Positions 6,389 through 15,959 of a DNA stretch of 64,000 nt are shown piece by piece. Under the pieces are notes generated by a model. It had not been told where the DNA came from, ran no database searches, and was given only the letters and a program-made list of their open reading frames with translations. This DNA comes from Vibrio sp. J1-1. GTDB taxonomy: Bacteria > Pseudomonadota > Gammaproteobacteria > Enterobacterales > Vibrionaceae. The DNA is taken from NCBI RefSeq assembly GCF_021728395.1, contig NZ_JAKKCM010000011.1, positions 1 through 64,000 on the forward strand. Direction: 5' to 3'. The position numbers and the translations under genes were made by a program. Position 1 is the stretch's first letter; every line of letters begins with the position of its first letter.

Positions 6389-6781
6389 TTATTCATCATG
6401 AAGGAACACGACCAATAAATCGGCCTCTACTGAGTTAGCGAGCTTAGGCACAGATGAGAAAAAGCGACTTAATAAATTGTGGTGGTGGCCGCACACTACT
6501 AAATCTATGCCTTTCTGTTTGACGAGCCCTTGCAATTTGATATGTAGATCACCAATAACGACCATGGTTTCAGATACTGGATACTTACATTCTGATGCAA
6601 GTGCTTTTAACTTTCTGTTGTATTCCTCTTCTTCTTTAGGTTCTAAGACAACTCTATCTACATCTACATACACGAAGGAAAGTTTACAGTTTGGGTCTGT
6701 TGCCTGACTAATCGCTTTATCAATAATCGTCTTGCTAGAATCAGATAAATCAACTGCGACCAATATATGCGTGTAGCTCAT
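6389..6781 (-). CDS. uspA: Universal stress protein, UspA family
   Basis: 130-residue single-domain Usp protein. The N terminus YTHILVAVDLSDSS and the segment GDLHIKLQGLVKQKGIDLVVCGHHHN match E. coli UspA closely, ending in the usual hydrophobic strand (ADLLVVFLHDE). Like UspA itself it lacks the G-x2-G-x9-G(S/T) ATP loop, so it belongs to the non-ATP-binding branch. Cytoplasmic, normally induced in stasis and stress. It faces the preceding small gene, with the terminator between them. Confidence 0.9.
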   Translation of the reverse strand: MSYTHILVAVDLSDSSKTIIDKAISQATDPNCKLSFVYVDVDRVVLEPKEEEEYNRKLKALASECKYPVSETMVVIGDLHIKLQGLVKQKGIDLVVCGHHHNLLSRFFSSVPKLANSVEADLLVVFLHDE

Positions 6782-7641
6782 TACTTTTCTCCCGACTAGT
6801 TTTCATAGACTTACAATAAGTCTAGTTCACTTAAACCAATTCAAGGTATGCGTTACTTCAAAACATAGAAATCTTGATCATTGTTTCGCGTTCGAAAGAC
6901 TTTATCCTACAGTGCAGACAGACTTTTCACCACTAACCTGATTTTAATGCATTGATATTTAATCACTTTTCACTTATATCATAAACATCATCTCTCACAC
7001 CAGATTGTGTTACGTCGTCACAACGTTTCTAAAAATAACTCTACTTTATCAGGCTGTTGACCACATTAATTTTTAGCTGTGCCTATTTCTAAGCACAATA
7101 AATAATGCGTTACCGCGTAACATTGGTATTGCCCTATCAGCGTTAAAATTCTTACTTGGAACACGCATGAATAGAAAGCAATAAAATGAAGATATCGGCT
7201 TTGCATAATTGTTGCTCAGGAAACGTGCAAGTACTTACTGTTGCTAAGCCTTATGTATTAAGAGACTCCTTCTTTAAAAAATCATTGTTACAACGTAGCG
7301 TGTTATAGATTTCAGCATAATTATCTACCCATTTTTGAAGTAAGACACTCAGGTGTAATTAAATTACACGGATAATTGCTGAGTATATAGGAGTCAGGGA
7401 AAAACTCTTCAATAAGTCGTTGTTTATAAAGAATTAGATTCGAATTGCTGCTGATTGGTAAGGGTCGACTCAGGTTTTTAAAGGGCAGATAAAATGCGGT
7501 TGGTAAAGTTTTACCTGTCATTTAAGGCGCTAGTTTCAAGGATAAAGTTGCCTTGTGTTAATTGACGACCGTGACAATGTCACGGAATTAAAGCATAAAT
7601 CGTGGTGTAGGTTTTTATTTGTTGAGGTATTCGCTAGGCAC
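6782..7641. other. Long non-coding gap between uspA and the vxr locus
   Basis: About 860 bp of AT-rich sequence with no convincing gene; the short frames here have no ribosome site and unnatural composition. The only structure I see is a perfect 17-bp palindrome at 7569-7585. It could carry promoters or an sRNA, but I find no positive evidence. Confidence 0.4.
7569..7585. promoter_or_regulatory. Perfect 17-bp palindrome, operator-like
   Basis: CCGTGACAATGTCACGG: two 8-base arms around a single central base. No T run follows, so it looks like a dimer-binding site rather than a terminator. It does not lie directly before any gene that I can identify. Confidence 0.4.
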
Positions 7642-7670
7642 AAAAAAAGCAGAGCGTTTCCTGCCCTGCT
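7642..7670 (-). terminator. Terminator of the vxr operon
   Basis: On the minus strand, stem AGCAGGGC/GCTCTGCT followed by seven T; it ends the transcript after the small UPF0181 gene. Confidence 0.82.
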
Positions 7671-7695
7671 TCTTAATTTTTCGTTTTATTTATTC

Positions 7696-7854
7696 TTAGT
7701 TTTGTTGCTGTTTCGCAGCGTACTCAGCTCGAATTTCTTCAGCAACAATTTTTATTGCTTGAGCCGTACTTGTACCTTGAGACATTAGCTCTTGAATCTT
7801 TATCACGGCTTGCTGTTGTTCTTCGTGAGATAGAGGGGGTAGATCGTCAAACAT
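7696..7854 (-). CDS. vxrE: UPF0181 (YoaH family) small protein, last gene of the vxr locus
   Basis: 52-residue protein starting [20 protein letters not shown] and continuing [20 protein letters not shown]. It matches E. coli YoaH ([20 protein letters not shown]) almost position by position but lacks YoaH's acidic tail. In V. cholerae, from memory, a UPF0181 protein is the fifth gene of the vxrABCDE locus, and it holds the same place here. Soluble, predicted helical, role unknown. A strong hairpin lies between it and the upstream TraF-like gene, so it may be read partly from its own promoter. Confidence 0.85.
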   Translation of the reverse strand: MFDDLPPLSHEEQQQAVIKIQELMSQGTSTAQAIKIVAEEIRAEYAAKQQQN

Positions 7855-7881
7855 AAAAAAAGCTCCTCATTTTGAGGAGCT
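7855..7881 (-). terminator. Hairpin between the TraF-like gene and vxrE
   Basis: Stem AGCTCCTCA/TGAGGAGCT with a 3-base loop and six T on the minus strand: an intrinsic terminator directly after the TraF-like gene. It overlaps the ribosome site region of the next gene (AGGAGC), so folding may also affect its translation. Confidence 0.78.
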
Positions 7882-7897
7882 GACTATAACCATTCGC

Positions 7898-9025
7898 TTA
7901 ATAGGTCGCAAGGAAATTAATTGACGCGCCCATCGCGTTTTCGTTTGTATAACGAGCAGCTATATCCAGTTCAATCAAGTTTAGTGGCGACAGCCCTACA
8001 CCTGCGGTGATCGTCCCCTCATCATTACTTCGAGCTAAGTTTTTCATATACCCAGCTCGCAGTGCCATTTGGCGCAAAATATCAAATTCAACACCGGCAC
8101 GAATCATTTGGGTATTGTCATCAAAGGATGAAAAGCGTTTTTCTTCATTTAAGTCGTAGTCGACACTCATGGTAAAGTAATCTGCAGCGATGCCTGCACC
8201 GATCGTATAAACCGGTCTCATGCTATATTGATGTGATTCGATGGTTTTACCATTGTACTGAAACGATTTAGTTTCTACATCTCTTCCTATTAAGTTCTTT
8301 GCCGCAATGCCTAAACGGTAAGGACCAAAGAACCATAGCGCGCCCGCATCCAAATTAAACATGGTTTCGGCTGTTTCGTTTTCACGTAAGTCAGCGGTGT
8401 CAAAGTTGCCGAAGCTTGTTGCGTATGAATAGGTGTAAATACGTTGCAGTTTTGGTGTGATGCCAACAGAGAGATGCTGCCCCATGTAGTTGGTGTATTT
8501 TGCTAATGAGATACCCGCTTCGGCGACGCCAATACTCACGCCTTGAACATAACTTTTCTCTCGCGGATCTGTACCCGAAGTATCGATTTTGGGTTGGACG
8601 AATGATTCGGTATATAATTTTCCGTAAACCGTTGCCGATAGAAATTTGTTAGGTATACCAACAGAAATGACACCGCCAAGATCAAAGTTTAATTTTTGAT
8701 TAGCAACAGCAAGAGCATCCAATGCACTTTCTATTTCGCTAGCATCCGTTAGTTTGCTGATACGATCAATTTCATCAATCAAATCGTATTGATCGTCAAA
8801 GCTAAACCCAAAGCTAGGCGCAATGATACCCGCGTCATCATTGCGGCGGTAGATTGCACTTAAAGCAGGGTTGAAAAATGGCGCGGTAAGGTAACTGGCA
8901 GATACAGTGCCAACACCACCCATCGCATCACTGCGAGCTTCAATTGAGTAGTTAGCAGCTGAAGCCATATTGCAAAATAGCGATGAGGTGATGACGGTTG
9001 ATAATATTCTGAATTGTGTTTTCAT
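7898..9025 (-). CDS. vxrD: TraF-like outer-membrane beta-barrel protein (TraF_2 family)
   Basis: 375-residue exported protein. The signal peptide is residues 1-23 (TSSLFCNMASA cleavage). The mature part begins with ARSDAMGGVGTVSASYLTAPFFNPAL, the N-terminal pattern of FadL/TraF_2-type barrels, and continues with alternating strands to an aromatic C terminus (ASINFLATY), as expected for barrels folded by BAM. Databases call this family 'conjugal transfer protein TraF', but there is no conjugation context; it is a Vibrio envelope protein. It lies 59 bp after the DUF2861 gene in the same direction. The symbol is by synteny with V. cholerae and is less certain than the family. Confidence 0.78.
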   Translation of the reverse strand: MKTQFRILSTVITSSLFCNMASAANYSIEARSDAMGGVGTVSASYLTAPFFNPALSAIYRRNDDAGIIAPSFGFSFDDQYDLIDEIDRISKLTDASEIESALDALAVANQKLNFDLGGVISVGIPNKFLSATVYGKLYTESFVQPKIDTSGTDPREKSYVQGVSIGVAEAGISLAKYTNYMGQHLSVGITPKLQRIYTYSYATSFGNFDTADLRENETAETMFNLDAGALWFFGPYRLGIAAKNLIGRDVETKSFQYNGKTIESHQYSMRPVYTIGAGIAADYFTMSVDYDLNEEKRFSSFDDNTQMIRAGVEFDILRQMALRAGYMKNLARSNDEGTITAGVGLSPLNLIELDIAARYTNENAMGASINFLATY

Positions 9026-9084
9026 ACTACACTTGTGATTTCGTTCTTCCTGAACTTATATCGGCACAAATGTAATTTCTTTAG

Positions 9085-9966
9085 TTATTCTTCTTGCGAA
9101 AGATCATAAGTACGGCTTATCGTTTGAGCTTGCTCAACAATGATGTCTCCCTGCCAACGACGACTATTAATGCTCACTGCAAGAACATAGCGATCATTTG
9201 GTACGCCAGCGAGTTCTAGTGACTCAGGATAATTCGATTCATAGGTTTTTTTCCACATTTGTTCATACTGACCTTCTATGTAGTCATAAAGCCCTACTTC
9301 AAGCTGTGGCAATGGACAATGAGGATTTCTCAGCGCGCTCTTTTCAACTTTCCAGTTTTCTTTAGAAATCCAGCGAACGTACTGACTGGAGTTGGAGTCG
9401 CCCAAGATAACCCAGGTTCGATATTCAGGTTTATCTTTCGCAACAACCGTTAAATGATACAAACCAGATTCAAGCTGGCCGGTTAAGTTGTAACGCTTAA
9501 GAAAACTGCGCTCATTCGCGATTTCAGTTTCATTTGGCGTTTCTTCTACCGCAAATGAACTGTCAGCCGAAATAGAGCTATCAACCCAACGTTTGAATGT
9601 GATCTGTTCCACTTCCGCAGTCGCTCTTACCTTAACAACCAAACGGAACGTATCGCGGCCAGGACTTTGAATTGTTTGGCGTATGACGTTAACGCCACTT
9701 ACCCAGTCTGGCAAAGTGACGGCTGTCAGTGATTTTCCACAATCCTTAGTCAGAGACTGACCAAGCACATCGTTTAAATGTGAGGTTAAGTCGCGGCTGG
9801 GTTCTGTCTGCCATAGTTCAACCAATGTATTGAACATTCCTGAAAGATCATCTTCGAGCAGGTGTTGATGAGCCTGAGTTAGGGGCGTGTTGGTTCGAAA
9901 CCAGTCCATAGCTTGGACTGGCTTCACTAACACTAATGACAAAACTACAGGGAGTAGTATTTTCAT
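9085..9966 (-). CDS. vxrC: DUF2861 family periplasmic protein
   Basis: 293-residue protein with a signal peptide (MKILLPVVLSLVLVKPVQA, cleavage after residue 19) and a mature part of mixed strands and no membrane segments; it begins FRTNTPLTQAHQHLLEDDL. It belongs to the Vibrio-restricted DUF2861 family. It starts six bases after the end of the response-regulator gene, so it is co-transcribed with it. In V. cholerae the matching gene is vxrC, linked to envelope stress and biofilm control; the exact biochemical role is unknown. Confidence 0.82.
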   Translation of the reverse strand: MKILLPVVLSLVLVKPVQAMDWFRTNTPLTQAHQHLLEDDLSGMFNTLVELWQTEPSRDLTSHLNDVLGQSLTKDCGKSLTAVTLPDWVSGVNVIRQTIQSPGRDTFRLVVKVRATAEVEQITFKRWVDSSISADSSFAVEETPNETEIANERSFLKRYNLTGQLESGLYHLTVVAKDKPEYRTWVILGDSNSSQYVRWISKENWKVEKSALRNPHCPLPQLEVGLYDYIEGQYEQMWKKTYESNYPESLELAGVPNDRYVLAVSINSRRWQGDIIVEQAQTISRTYDLSQEE

Positions 9967-9972
9967 TATTCT

Positions 9973-10641
9973 TTAAGCTTTCATTTTGTATCCGACACCA
10001 CGAAGTGTCTCTATTTCTAAGCCAGGTAGTTTCTGACGTAGCTGAAGTACATGCGTATCAACAGTCCGTGTTGTTGGGAAGTGGTTGTAACCCCAAACAT
10101 GGTCAAGTAGCTCGTCTCGAGTAAATACACGACCTAGATTAGACGCTAAGAACAATAGTAGGTCGAACTCTGTACGTGTCAGAGTAATTAACTCGTCCTT
10201 AAACAGGACTTCACGAGTCGCGCGATCAATTTCTAAATCCTTTGTGATCACTTTATCTGAACTTGCACCATCTTGTTCCGCGGAATCCGGCGAGCGTAAT
10301 TGTGCACGAATACGAGCAAACAACTCAGCCTCTGCAAAAGGTTTAGTTAAGTAGTCGTTTGCACCTGAATCCAATCCCGCCACTTTGTCTTTCACTGTCA
10401 CAAGAGCCGTGAGCAGAATGACTGGAACATCCTTGATATTTTTCCATTCAGGAAGATGTTGTACAGAGTCACCGTCAGGTAACTGGCGATCGAGAATCAC
10501 TAAATCGGCTTTCTTCCATTGCGATTCAACGTCCGCAATACGCTCCACATGTAAACACTCATATCCTGCTTGTTCCAGGCTTACTAACAGGCCATCAGCC
10601 AAGTTTTTATCGTCCTCAACGAGAAGCAGTGTCTGTTTCAC
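9973..10641 (-). CDS. vxrB: Response regulator VxrB/WigR, OmpR family
   Basis: 222-residue OmpR/PhoB-type regulator. The receiver domain (1-115) has the acidic pair EDD (9-11), phospho-acceptor D51 (VILDRQLPDGDS) and the Lys of TKPF; the C-terminal winged helix (130-222) carries RTEFDLLLFLASNLGRVFTRDELLDHVWG. GTG 10641 is chosen because GGAG lies seven bases upstream and the protein then begins at the receiver strand. The gene overlaps the kinase gene by 26 bases, a sign of translational coupling. In V. cholerae this regulator controls cell-wall synthesis, type VI secretion and biofilm genes. Confidence 0.9.
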   Translation of the reverse strand: MKQTLLLVEDDKNLADGLLVSLEQAGYECLHVERIADVESQWKKADLVILDRQLPDGDSVQHLPEWKNIKDVPVILLTALVTVKDKVAGLDSGANDYLTKPFAEAELFARIRAQLRSPDSAEQDGASSDKVITKDLEIDRATREVLFKDELITLTRTEFDLLLFLASNLGRVFTRDELLDHVWGYNHFPTTRTVDTHVLQLRQKLPGLEIETLRGVGYKMKA

Positions 10642-12070
10642 AAGGTATCTCCAATATAAAGGTTGTAGGTGGTCCAATAAGGGACATTTTTCCGCCCATG
10701 CGGCCTACCATAGATTCAACGATTGTTAGTCCAAGCCCTAATCCGCTCTTACTTACGAACGGTTTTTTCAAATTAGTCCAGTCTTTTGCGGTTAAGTCAC
10801 CGGCATCACGGACTTGGAAAACGATTTTATCTTCACTCGTTTGAACATTCAGTTCAACTGGTGGAACACCATACTTAAGTGCATTACGAAGCAAGTTATC
10901 AATACAAGTACCAAGCCAGTACACGTTAACTTTAGCAGCCACATCTTCGTTTATGTTGATAAGTACAGCGTTATCAAACTCTTCTTCAATCTTATATTCT
11001 AACCATTCAGCAACAGATGGAACCCAGTCCGTTGCAAGCATTTGGTTATCTGACTGCAAATAATCCTTACTCGCCTCCGCCAACTGGCGTAATCGACGTG
11101 TATCTTCGCACAGCCTGCGGAATTCGTCATATACACTTTCTGGTAAGTGCTCAAACTCTCGACGAAATCCTTCAACGGTCATGGACAGAGACGCAATTGG
11201 CGTTCTCAATTCATGCGTTAAAATTTGCAGTACCAGCATACGGCTGCGCAACTCTTCTCGTTTACTGTTCCAACGGTATACCGCCCAACCGATCACGAGA
11301 AGTATGTTCGCGATGACCAAAATAATCATGCTGATACGAAGAATTTGTGAATGATCTTCGACGTCCCAACAAATATTGCCTCGTTTTACAAAACAGCTCT
11401 TATTTTCTGACGCCAGAGAGTAGGACAAACCGGCATTTGTGACGTTTTCTTGCCATAGCTCTCTTTCGAATACAAAATAGCGATCCCCTCGACGTAACCA
11501 AAGTTCATTACCTTCAATGAACATACTCGCTCCAGCGATCAGCGCATTTATGGCATCATCATTCATGCTTTGCAAGCTTTCGAGTAATTCATCACCCTCT
11601 TCGTTGCCGCGCTCTTTAATATGCATGTATTGAGCGAGCTTTGGTCTAAGGTCGGGATGCTTATCTACATAGCGAGCAGCGTAAGTGCCTCCACCAGGGT
11701 GAATGAGTCCACTGCGAGAAAACCAGCGTGGTGTAAGCTCTGTGCCTTTACAGATAGCCCGAGTGAACACAAGTGGCTCAGTAATCAAAGGGCTGAGTGG
11801 TAGTTTACCACGACAAGTTTTATCTAAACTATAAAGCTGCTGTATGTCCTTCAGCGGATAATCTGACGTTTGCGGAAGTAATGAGTCAGGCGCAAGTAAC
11901 TTGGTTGGGTAATTTGATTGCAGAATACGAATATCATACGACTTAAGAGCTACTTCATAGTTAAATAGCTCTGTAAACGTATCTATTCTCTCTGGTAATG
12001 AATCGGCTGCTACAGTTGCCGAAAAAACCGGCAGGATAGTTGCTAAACCGAGCAAAATCTTGTTAATCAA
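10616..12070 (-). CDS. vxrA: Sensor histidine kinase VxrA/WigK
   Basis: About 484-residue membrane kinase. An N-terminal signal or anchor helix (residues about 5-22) is followed by a large periplasmic sensor domain to about residue 255, a second membrane helix (SMIILVIANILLVIGWAVY), a HisKA domain with LTHELRTPIASL (phospho-acceptor His) and a HATPase domain with DNLLRNALKYG and SGLGLGLTIVES. There is no HAMP linker. TTG 12070 gives a clean signal peptide, but the ribosome site is weak; a TTG at 12124 is the alternative. The partner regulator gene overlaps its end. The V. cholerae homologue responds to cell-wall damage. Confidence 0.88.
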   Translation of the reverse strand: MINKILLGLATILPVFSATVAADSLPERIDTFTELFNYEVALKSYDIRILQSNYPTKLLAPDSLLPQTSDYPLKDIQQLYSLDKTCRGKLPLSPLITEPLVFTRAICKGTELTPRWFSRSGLIHPGGGTYAARYVDKHPDLRPKLAQYMHIKERGNEEGDELLESLQSMNDDAINALIAGASMFIEGNELWLRRGDRYFVFERELWQENVTNAGLSYSLASENKSCFVKRGNICWDVEDHSQILRISMIILVIANILLVIGWAVYRWNSKREELRSRMLVLQILTHELRTPIASLSMTVEGFRREFEHLPESVYDEFRRLCEDTRRLRQLAEASKDYLQSDNQMLATDWVPSVAEWLEYKIEEEFDNAVLININEDVAAKVNVYWLGTCIDNLLRNALKYGVPPVELNVQTSEDKIVFQVRDAGDLTAKDWTNLKKPFVSKSGLGLGLTIVESMVGRMGGKMSLIGPPTTFILEIPCETDTASR

Positions 12071-12130
12071 ACTGTTACCGTTACTTATTAGATTACGCCA
12101 AACTATACAACAATCTAGAATCAATTGACA

Positions 12131-12145
12131 TCAGGTAACTTCAGG
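12131..12145 (-). promoter_or_regulatory. Tandem repeats ahead of vxrA, OmpR-type operator candidate
   Basis: CCTGA occurs twice on the minus strand with a 10-base period, directly before the vxrA reading frame. Direct repeats one helical turn apart are how OmpR-family regulators bind, so VxrB autoregulation is a reasonable guess. Confidence 0.35.
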
Positions 12146-12175
12146 ATTTGCATTACTATAACATTGAACCAGAAC

Positions 12176-12202
12176 AAAAAAGGGCCAGCGATTGCTGGCC
12201 CT
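12176..12202 (-). terminator. Terminator of pntAB
   Basis: Perfect stem AGGGCCAGC/GCTGGCCCT with a 4-base loop followed by a T run on the minus strand. Confidence 0.88.
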
Positions 12203-12226
12203 AAATGATTCTAAAGCAGTTTATGA

Positions 12227-13603
12227 TTACAACGCTTTAAAAATATTTTCCACGCTTTCTTTCGCATCGCCAAATAGCATTGACGTGTTTTCTTTAAAGA
12301 ACAACGGGTTTTGTACGCCGGCGTAGCCTGTATTCATTGAACGTTTGAATACGACCACGTTTTTAGCGTTCCAAACTTCCAGTACAGGCATACCTGCAAT
12401 TGGACTATTTGGATCTTCCAGCGCGGCTGGGTTAACCGTATCGTTCGCACCAATAACAAGTACCGTGTCGGTTTCAGTAAAGTCATCATTGATTTCGTCC
12501 ATTTCAAGAACGATATCATAAGGAACTTTTGCTTCTGCCAGCAACACGTTCATGTGACCAGGAAGTCGACCCGCTACAGGGTGGATACCAAAACGTACTT
12601 CAATACCTTGAGAGCGAAGTGCATCCGAGATCTCATGCACAGGGTACTGAGCTTGCGCTACCGCCATACCGTATCCTGGAGTGATGATAACTGACTTTGA
12701 ATTTTTCAGCATTTCAGCCACTTCTTCAGCATTTGTTTCACGGTACTCGCCCTGCTCTTCATCACCAGAAATGATGATCTCCTGACCAAATCCACCAGCA
12801 ATAACACTGATGAAAGAGCGGTTCATCGCTTTACACATGATGTAAGACAGAATTGCACCTGAAGAACCAACCAAAGCACCAGTTACGATCAATAGGTCGT
12901 TTGCGAGCATGAAACCTGCCGCTGCCGCTGCCCAACCAGAGTATGAGTTCAGCATTGAAACGACTACTGGCATATCCGCACCACCGATTGATGCTACCAA
13001 ATGGTAACCAAACGCGAATGCAATCAGCGTCATTACGATAAGAGCGAACATGCTGCCGTCTGCTTTTACGAAGTAAATCATAAGAAGCGTAGACACAACA
13101 ATCGCAGCCAGATTCATTTTATGCTTATGCGGAAGGTTAAGCGGTGAAGAAGAAATCACACCACGTAACTTACCAAATGCAACGATAGAACCGGTAAACG
13201 TCACCGCACCGATAAACACACCAAGGAATACTTCAACAAGGTGGATTACGTGCTCAGCGTTCGTTACCGCTTCAGGGGCATCGAGGTAACTGTTGTAACC
13301 AACAAGAACCGCAGCCAAACCTACGAAGCTATGAAGAATCGCAACCAGTTCAGGCATTTCCGTCATTTCTACTTTCTTAGCGTAGAAAATACCGATCGCA
13401 CCACCGATCGCCATCGCGATAATGATCCAGCCAAAACCTTGAGCATCCGGACTAACGATCGTAGCGATCAGCGCGATCGTCATACCTGCGATGCCGTAAT
13501 AGTTACCGTTACGTGCAGACTCTTGCTTAGAAAGCCCCGCCAAACTCATGATGAAAAATAATGCAGCAACAATGTAAGCTGCTTGTACTAATCCTGCAGA
13601 CAT
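12227..13603 (-). CDS. pntB: NAD(P) transhydrogenase subunit beta
   Basis: 458-residue beta subunit of the proton-pumping transhydrogenase, which makes NADPH from NADH at the cost of proton-motive force. The N-terminal 260 residues hold eight or nine membrane helices (for example [19 protein letters not shown]). The C-terminal NADP(H)-binding dIII domain carries [35 protein letters not shown] and [14 protein letters not shown], all diagnostic. Full length against E. coli PntB (462). Nine bases after pntA, same operon. Confidence 0.97.
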   Translation of the reverse strand: MSAGLVQAAYIVAALFFIMSLAGLSKQESARNGNYYGIAGMTIALIATIVSPDAQGFGWIIIAMAIGGAIGIFYAKKVEMTEMPELVAILHSFVGLAAVLVGYNSYLDAPEAVTNAEHVIHLVEVFLGVFIGAVTFTGSIVAFGKLRGVISSSPLNLPHKHKMNLAAIVVSTLLMIYFVKADGSMFALIVMTLIAFAFGYHLVASIGGADMPVVVSMLNSYSGWAAAAAGFMLANDLLIVTGALVGSSGAILSYIMCKAMNRSFISVIAGGFGQEIIISGDEEQGEYRETNAEEVAEMLKNSKSVIITPGYGMAVAQAQYPVHEISDALRSQGIEVRFGIHPVAGRLPGHMNVLLAEAKVPYDIVLEMDEINDDFTETDTVLVIGANDTVNPAALEDPNSPIAGMPVLEVWNAKNVVVFKRSMNTGYAGVQNPLFFKENTSMLFGDAKESVENIFKAL

Positions 13604-13612
13604 TGTGAATCC

Positions 13613-15169
13613 TTATTTATCTTTGCGGAACATTTCAAGCATACGCTTGGTGACGGTGAAACCACCGAATATGTTGATACTTGCGATCAACACGGCGATG
13701 AACGAAAGGAAGGATACAACACCATTACCTTGTCCAATTTGAAGCAACGCACCAACAACAATAATGCCCGAGATAGCATTAGTTACCGACATTAGCGGCG
13801 TGTGTAGCGCATGCGTTACGTTCCATACTACGTAGTAACCCACAACACACGCTAATACGAATACCGTAAAGTGTGAAAGGAACGCCGCAGGAGCAACCGA
13901 TGCAATCCATGCAAAAGCACCAACACCGACGGCCAAACCAACAAGCTTTTTCGTCGGAGAAGTTGGTTCTTCAACTTTTGTCTCTTTCTTAGCAACTGGT
14001 TCTTGCTTAGCTTGAGGTTGAGCAGAAACTTGAATTGGTGGCGCAGGCCAAGTGATTTCGCCTTCTTTAACAACAGTGACACCGCGAAGTACCACGTCTT
14101 CAAAATCGATATCAATATTGCCGTCTTTTTCTTTGCAAAGAAGTTTTAGGAGATTGACAAGGTTTGTTGCATAAAGCTGAGAAGATTGCGTTGGCAAGCG
14201 GCCTACCATGTCGGTGTAACCAACAATTTTAACGCCGTTGTCAGTCATGATAACTTGATCTTTTACTGTGTATTCACAGTTACCGCCGTTCGCAGCCGCC
14301 AAGTCTACAATCACGCTACCTGCTTTCATGCTGTCGACCATCTCTTTGGTGATCAGCTTCGGTGCTGGTTTACCTGGAATCAGTGCCGTGGTGATGATGA
14401 TGTCAACGTCTTTTGCTTGCTCAGCGTATAGCTCAGCTGCTTTCTTGTTGAATTCATCTGACATTTCTTTCGCGTAGCCGTCGCCAGAACCCGAATCTTC
14501 TTGATAGTCCACTGTCAGGAATTCAGCGCCCATCGATTCAACTTGCTCTTTTACTTCAGGACGCACGTCAAATGAACGTACTATCGCCCCAAGGCTACCT
14601 GCTGCACCGATCGCGGCCAAACCCGCTACACCCGCACCCGCAACGAGAACTTTAGCAGGAGGAACTTTACCCGCTGCTGTAATTTGACCAGTAAAGAAAC
14701 GGCCAAACTCGTGAGCAGCTTCAACCACTGCACGGTAACCGGCAATATTAGCCATTGAAGAAAGTGCATCTAATGCTTGAGCTCGAGAAATACGAGGAAC
14801 GGAATCCATCGCCAGAACGTTAATGTTCTTACTTGAAAGCTGATCCATTAACTCTGCGTTTTGTGCAGGCCAAATAAAGCTAATCAGAGTTGCACCATCT
14901 TGAAGTAATGCAATTTCGTCGATGCCTTTTTCTTCATCTAAGAGTGGCGCATTTACTTTAAGAATAAGACCTGATGTCCAAACTTCGTCACTAGAAACGA
15001 CTTTCGCACCTGCAGCTTCATAAGCGGCATCATCGAAACTCGCTAGCACCCCCGCCTGAGATTCGATTGCGACATCAAACCCCAACTTAATTAACTGCTC
15101 AACCGATTTTGGTGAGGCAGCTACTCGCGATTCACCCGCGAGTATCTCTCTAGGTACACCGATTTGCAA
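13613..15169 (-). CDS. pntA: NAD(P) transhydrogenase subunit alpha
   Basis: 518-residue alpha subunit. Residues 1-370 are the NAD(H)-binding dI domain, related to alanine dehydrogenase ([20 protein letters not shown] at the start, [22 protein letters not shown] as Rossmann loop). A Pro/Lys/Glu-rich linker (about 385-405) leads to the C-terminal four-helix membrane part. Length fits E. coli PntA (510). First gene of the operon; the 435-bp gap upstream holds its promoter. In Vibrio the pair lies next to vxrAB, as here. Confidence 0.97.
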   Translation of the reverse strand: MQIGVPREILAGESRVAASPKSVEQLIKLGFDVAIESQAGVLASFDDAAYEAAGAKVVSSDEVWTSGLILKVNAPLLDEEKGIDEIALLQDGATLISFIWPAQNAELMDQLSSKNINVLAMDSVPRISRAQALDALSSMANIAGYRAVVEAAHEFGRFFTGQITAAGKVPPAKVLVAGAGVAGLAAIGAAGSLGAIVRSFDVRPEVKEQVESMGAEFLTVDYQEDSGSGDGYAKEMSDEFNKKAAELYAEQAKDVDIIITTALIPGKPAPKLITKEMVDSMKAGSVIVDLAAANGGNCEYTVKDQVIMTDNGVKIVGYTDMVGRLPTQSSQLYATNLVNLLKLLCKEKDGNIDIDFEDVVLRGVTVVKEGEITWPAPPIQVSAQPQAKQEPVAKKETKVEEPTSPTKKLVGLAVGVGAFAWIASVAPAAFLSHFTVFVLACVVGYYVVWNVTHALHTPLMSVTNAISGIIVVGALLQIGQGNGVVSFLSFIAVLIASINIFGGFTVTKRMLEMFRKDK

Positions 15170-15535
15170 AACGCATACTCCTTGTATACATATCTATTAA
15201 TTAGTCCCAAAAAAGAGCCGTGCTCTACTCTAATTCTTTTTTATTTCTTTCTGTTTAACTACACAAGATAAATGCAAATAAAACACCGATGTTTGGGGCC
15301 ACCTATTTGCACTGTCATATCCTGTTCAACAGCCCTGTTATATTCTTTTTGTATCTAAGGCGTGCCGTGACTGCAAGTGTTTTGTTATATAAACACCAAA
15401 TTTCATTACATATAACTTTAAGTAATCAAATTTTCTCTATTTGAACTCGATAAATCCCGAAAATATCGCCCTAGATAGGAGGTCCAACCAGATCTTCACT
15501 AACTCCTTAATTAACAGTTAATTAAGCATTAAAAA
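15170..15535. other. Non-coding gap upstream of pntA
   Basis: About 365 bp of AT-rich sequence carrying the pntA promoter and leader. I see no small gene and no clear operator in it. Confidence 0.4.
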
Positions 15536-15571
15536 AGAAAGAGCCATCAGCATATATACTAATGGCTCTTA
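15533..15571 (-). terminator. Terminator of the HlyU-family gene
   Basis: On the minus strand AAGAGCCATTAG faces CTGATGGCTCTT across a short AT loop, followed by a T-rich run. It separates this gene from pntA. Confidence 0.8.
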
Positions 15572-15604
15572 TTAAGATGATTCGCATCAAATTACAGTGA
15601 TTTG

Positions 15605-15886
15605 TTAATCGAAGATCTTGTCGCCCATTTGATCAATGAACAGTTGTGATTTCTTCAACATCAGCTCGTTGGCATCGTCTTCCGAACCCAACAAGTCTGA
15701 ACGAATGAATCGATGAGTCATTATCTCCCCATCAATCTCCTTTTCTATTCGACCTGCAATACGAAATTGCCCGCCTTCAGCAACGCTTTCCTGATATATC
15801 TGGAAGCCTTTGTATTCCACTGGCTCTACGGTTTTCACTTCGACAGCTTTCTCATTGCCGCCAAACAAACGAGAAAAGAATCCCAC
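15605..15886 (-). CDS. HlyU-family protein (PF10115 type)
   Basis: 93-residue soluble protein starting MGFFSRLFGGNEKAVEV, then PVEYKGFQIYQESVAEGGQF, RIAGRIEKEIDGE and THRFIRSDLLGSEDDANELM. This is the short 'HlyU transcriptional activator' family common in marine Gammaproteobacteria; it is not the ArsR-type HlyU of V. cholerae, and DNA binding is not evident from sequence. GTG 15886 is chosen because AAGGAGG precedes it at ideal distance. It follows the ComFB gene after 73 bp and may share its promoter. Confidence 0.82.
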   Translation of the reverse strand: MGFFSRLFGGNEKAVEVKTVEPVEYKGFQIYQESVAEGGQFRIAGRIEKEIDGEIMTHRFIRSDLLGSEDDANELMLKKSQLFIDQMGDKIFD

Positions 15887-15959
15887 AATTCCTCCTTGGG
15901 CCAACACAACTTCTATACTTACATAGATACGGTGTTGAGCATTCATGACCTATGTTTAC

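Noticed and set aside
7321-7521. 66-codon minus-strand frame in the long gap
   Set aside because: No ribosome site, no recognisable motif, no neighbouring support.
7555-7788. 77-codon plus-strand frame
   Set aside because: It runs antisense to the UPF0181 gene and through its terminator; composition is Phe/Leu-rich, as for a shadow frame.
7898-9025. Conjugation gene cluster suggested by the TraF family name
   Set aside because: No other transfer gene is near; the locus is the vxr envelope-stress operon, and the name is a database artefact.
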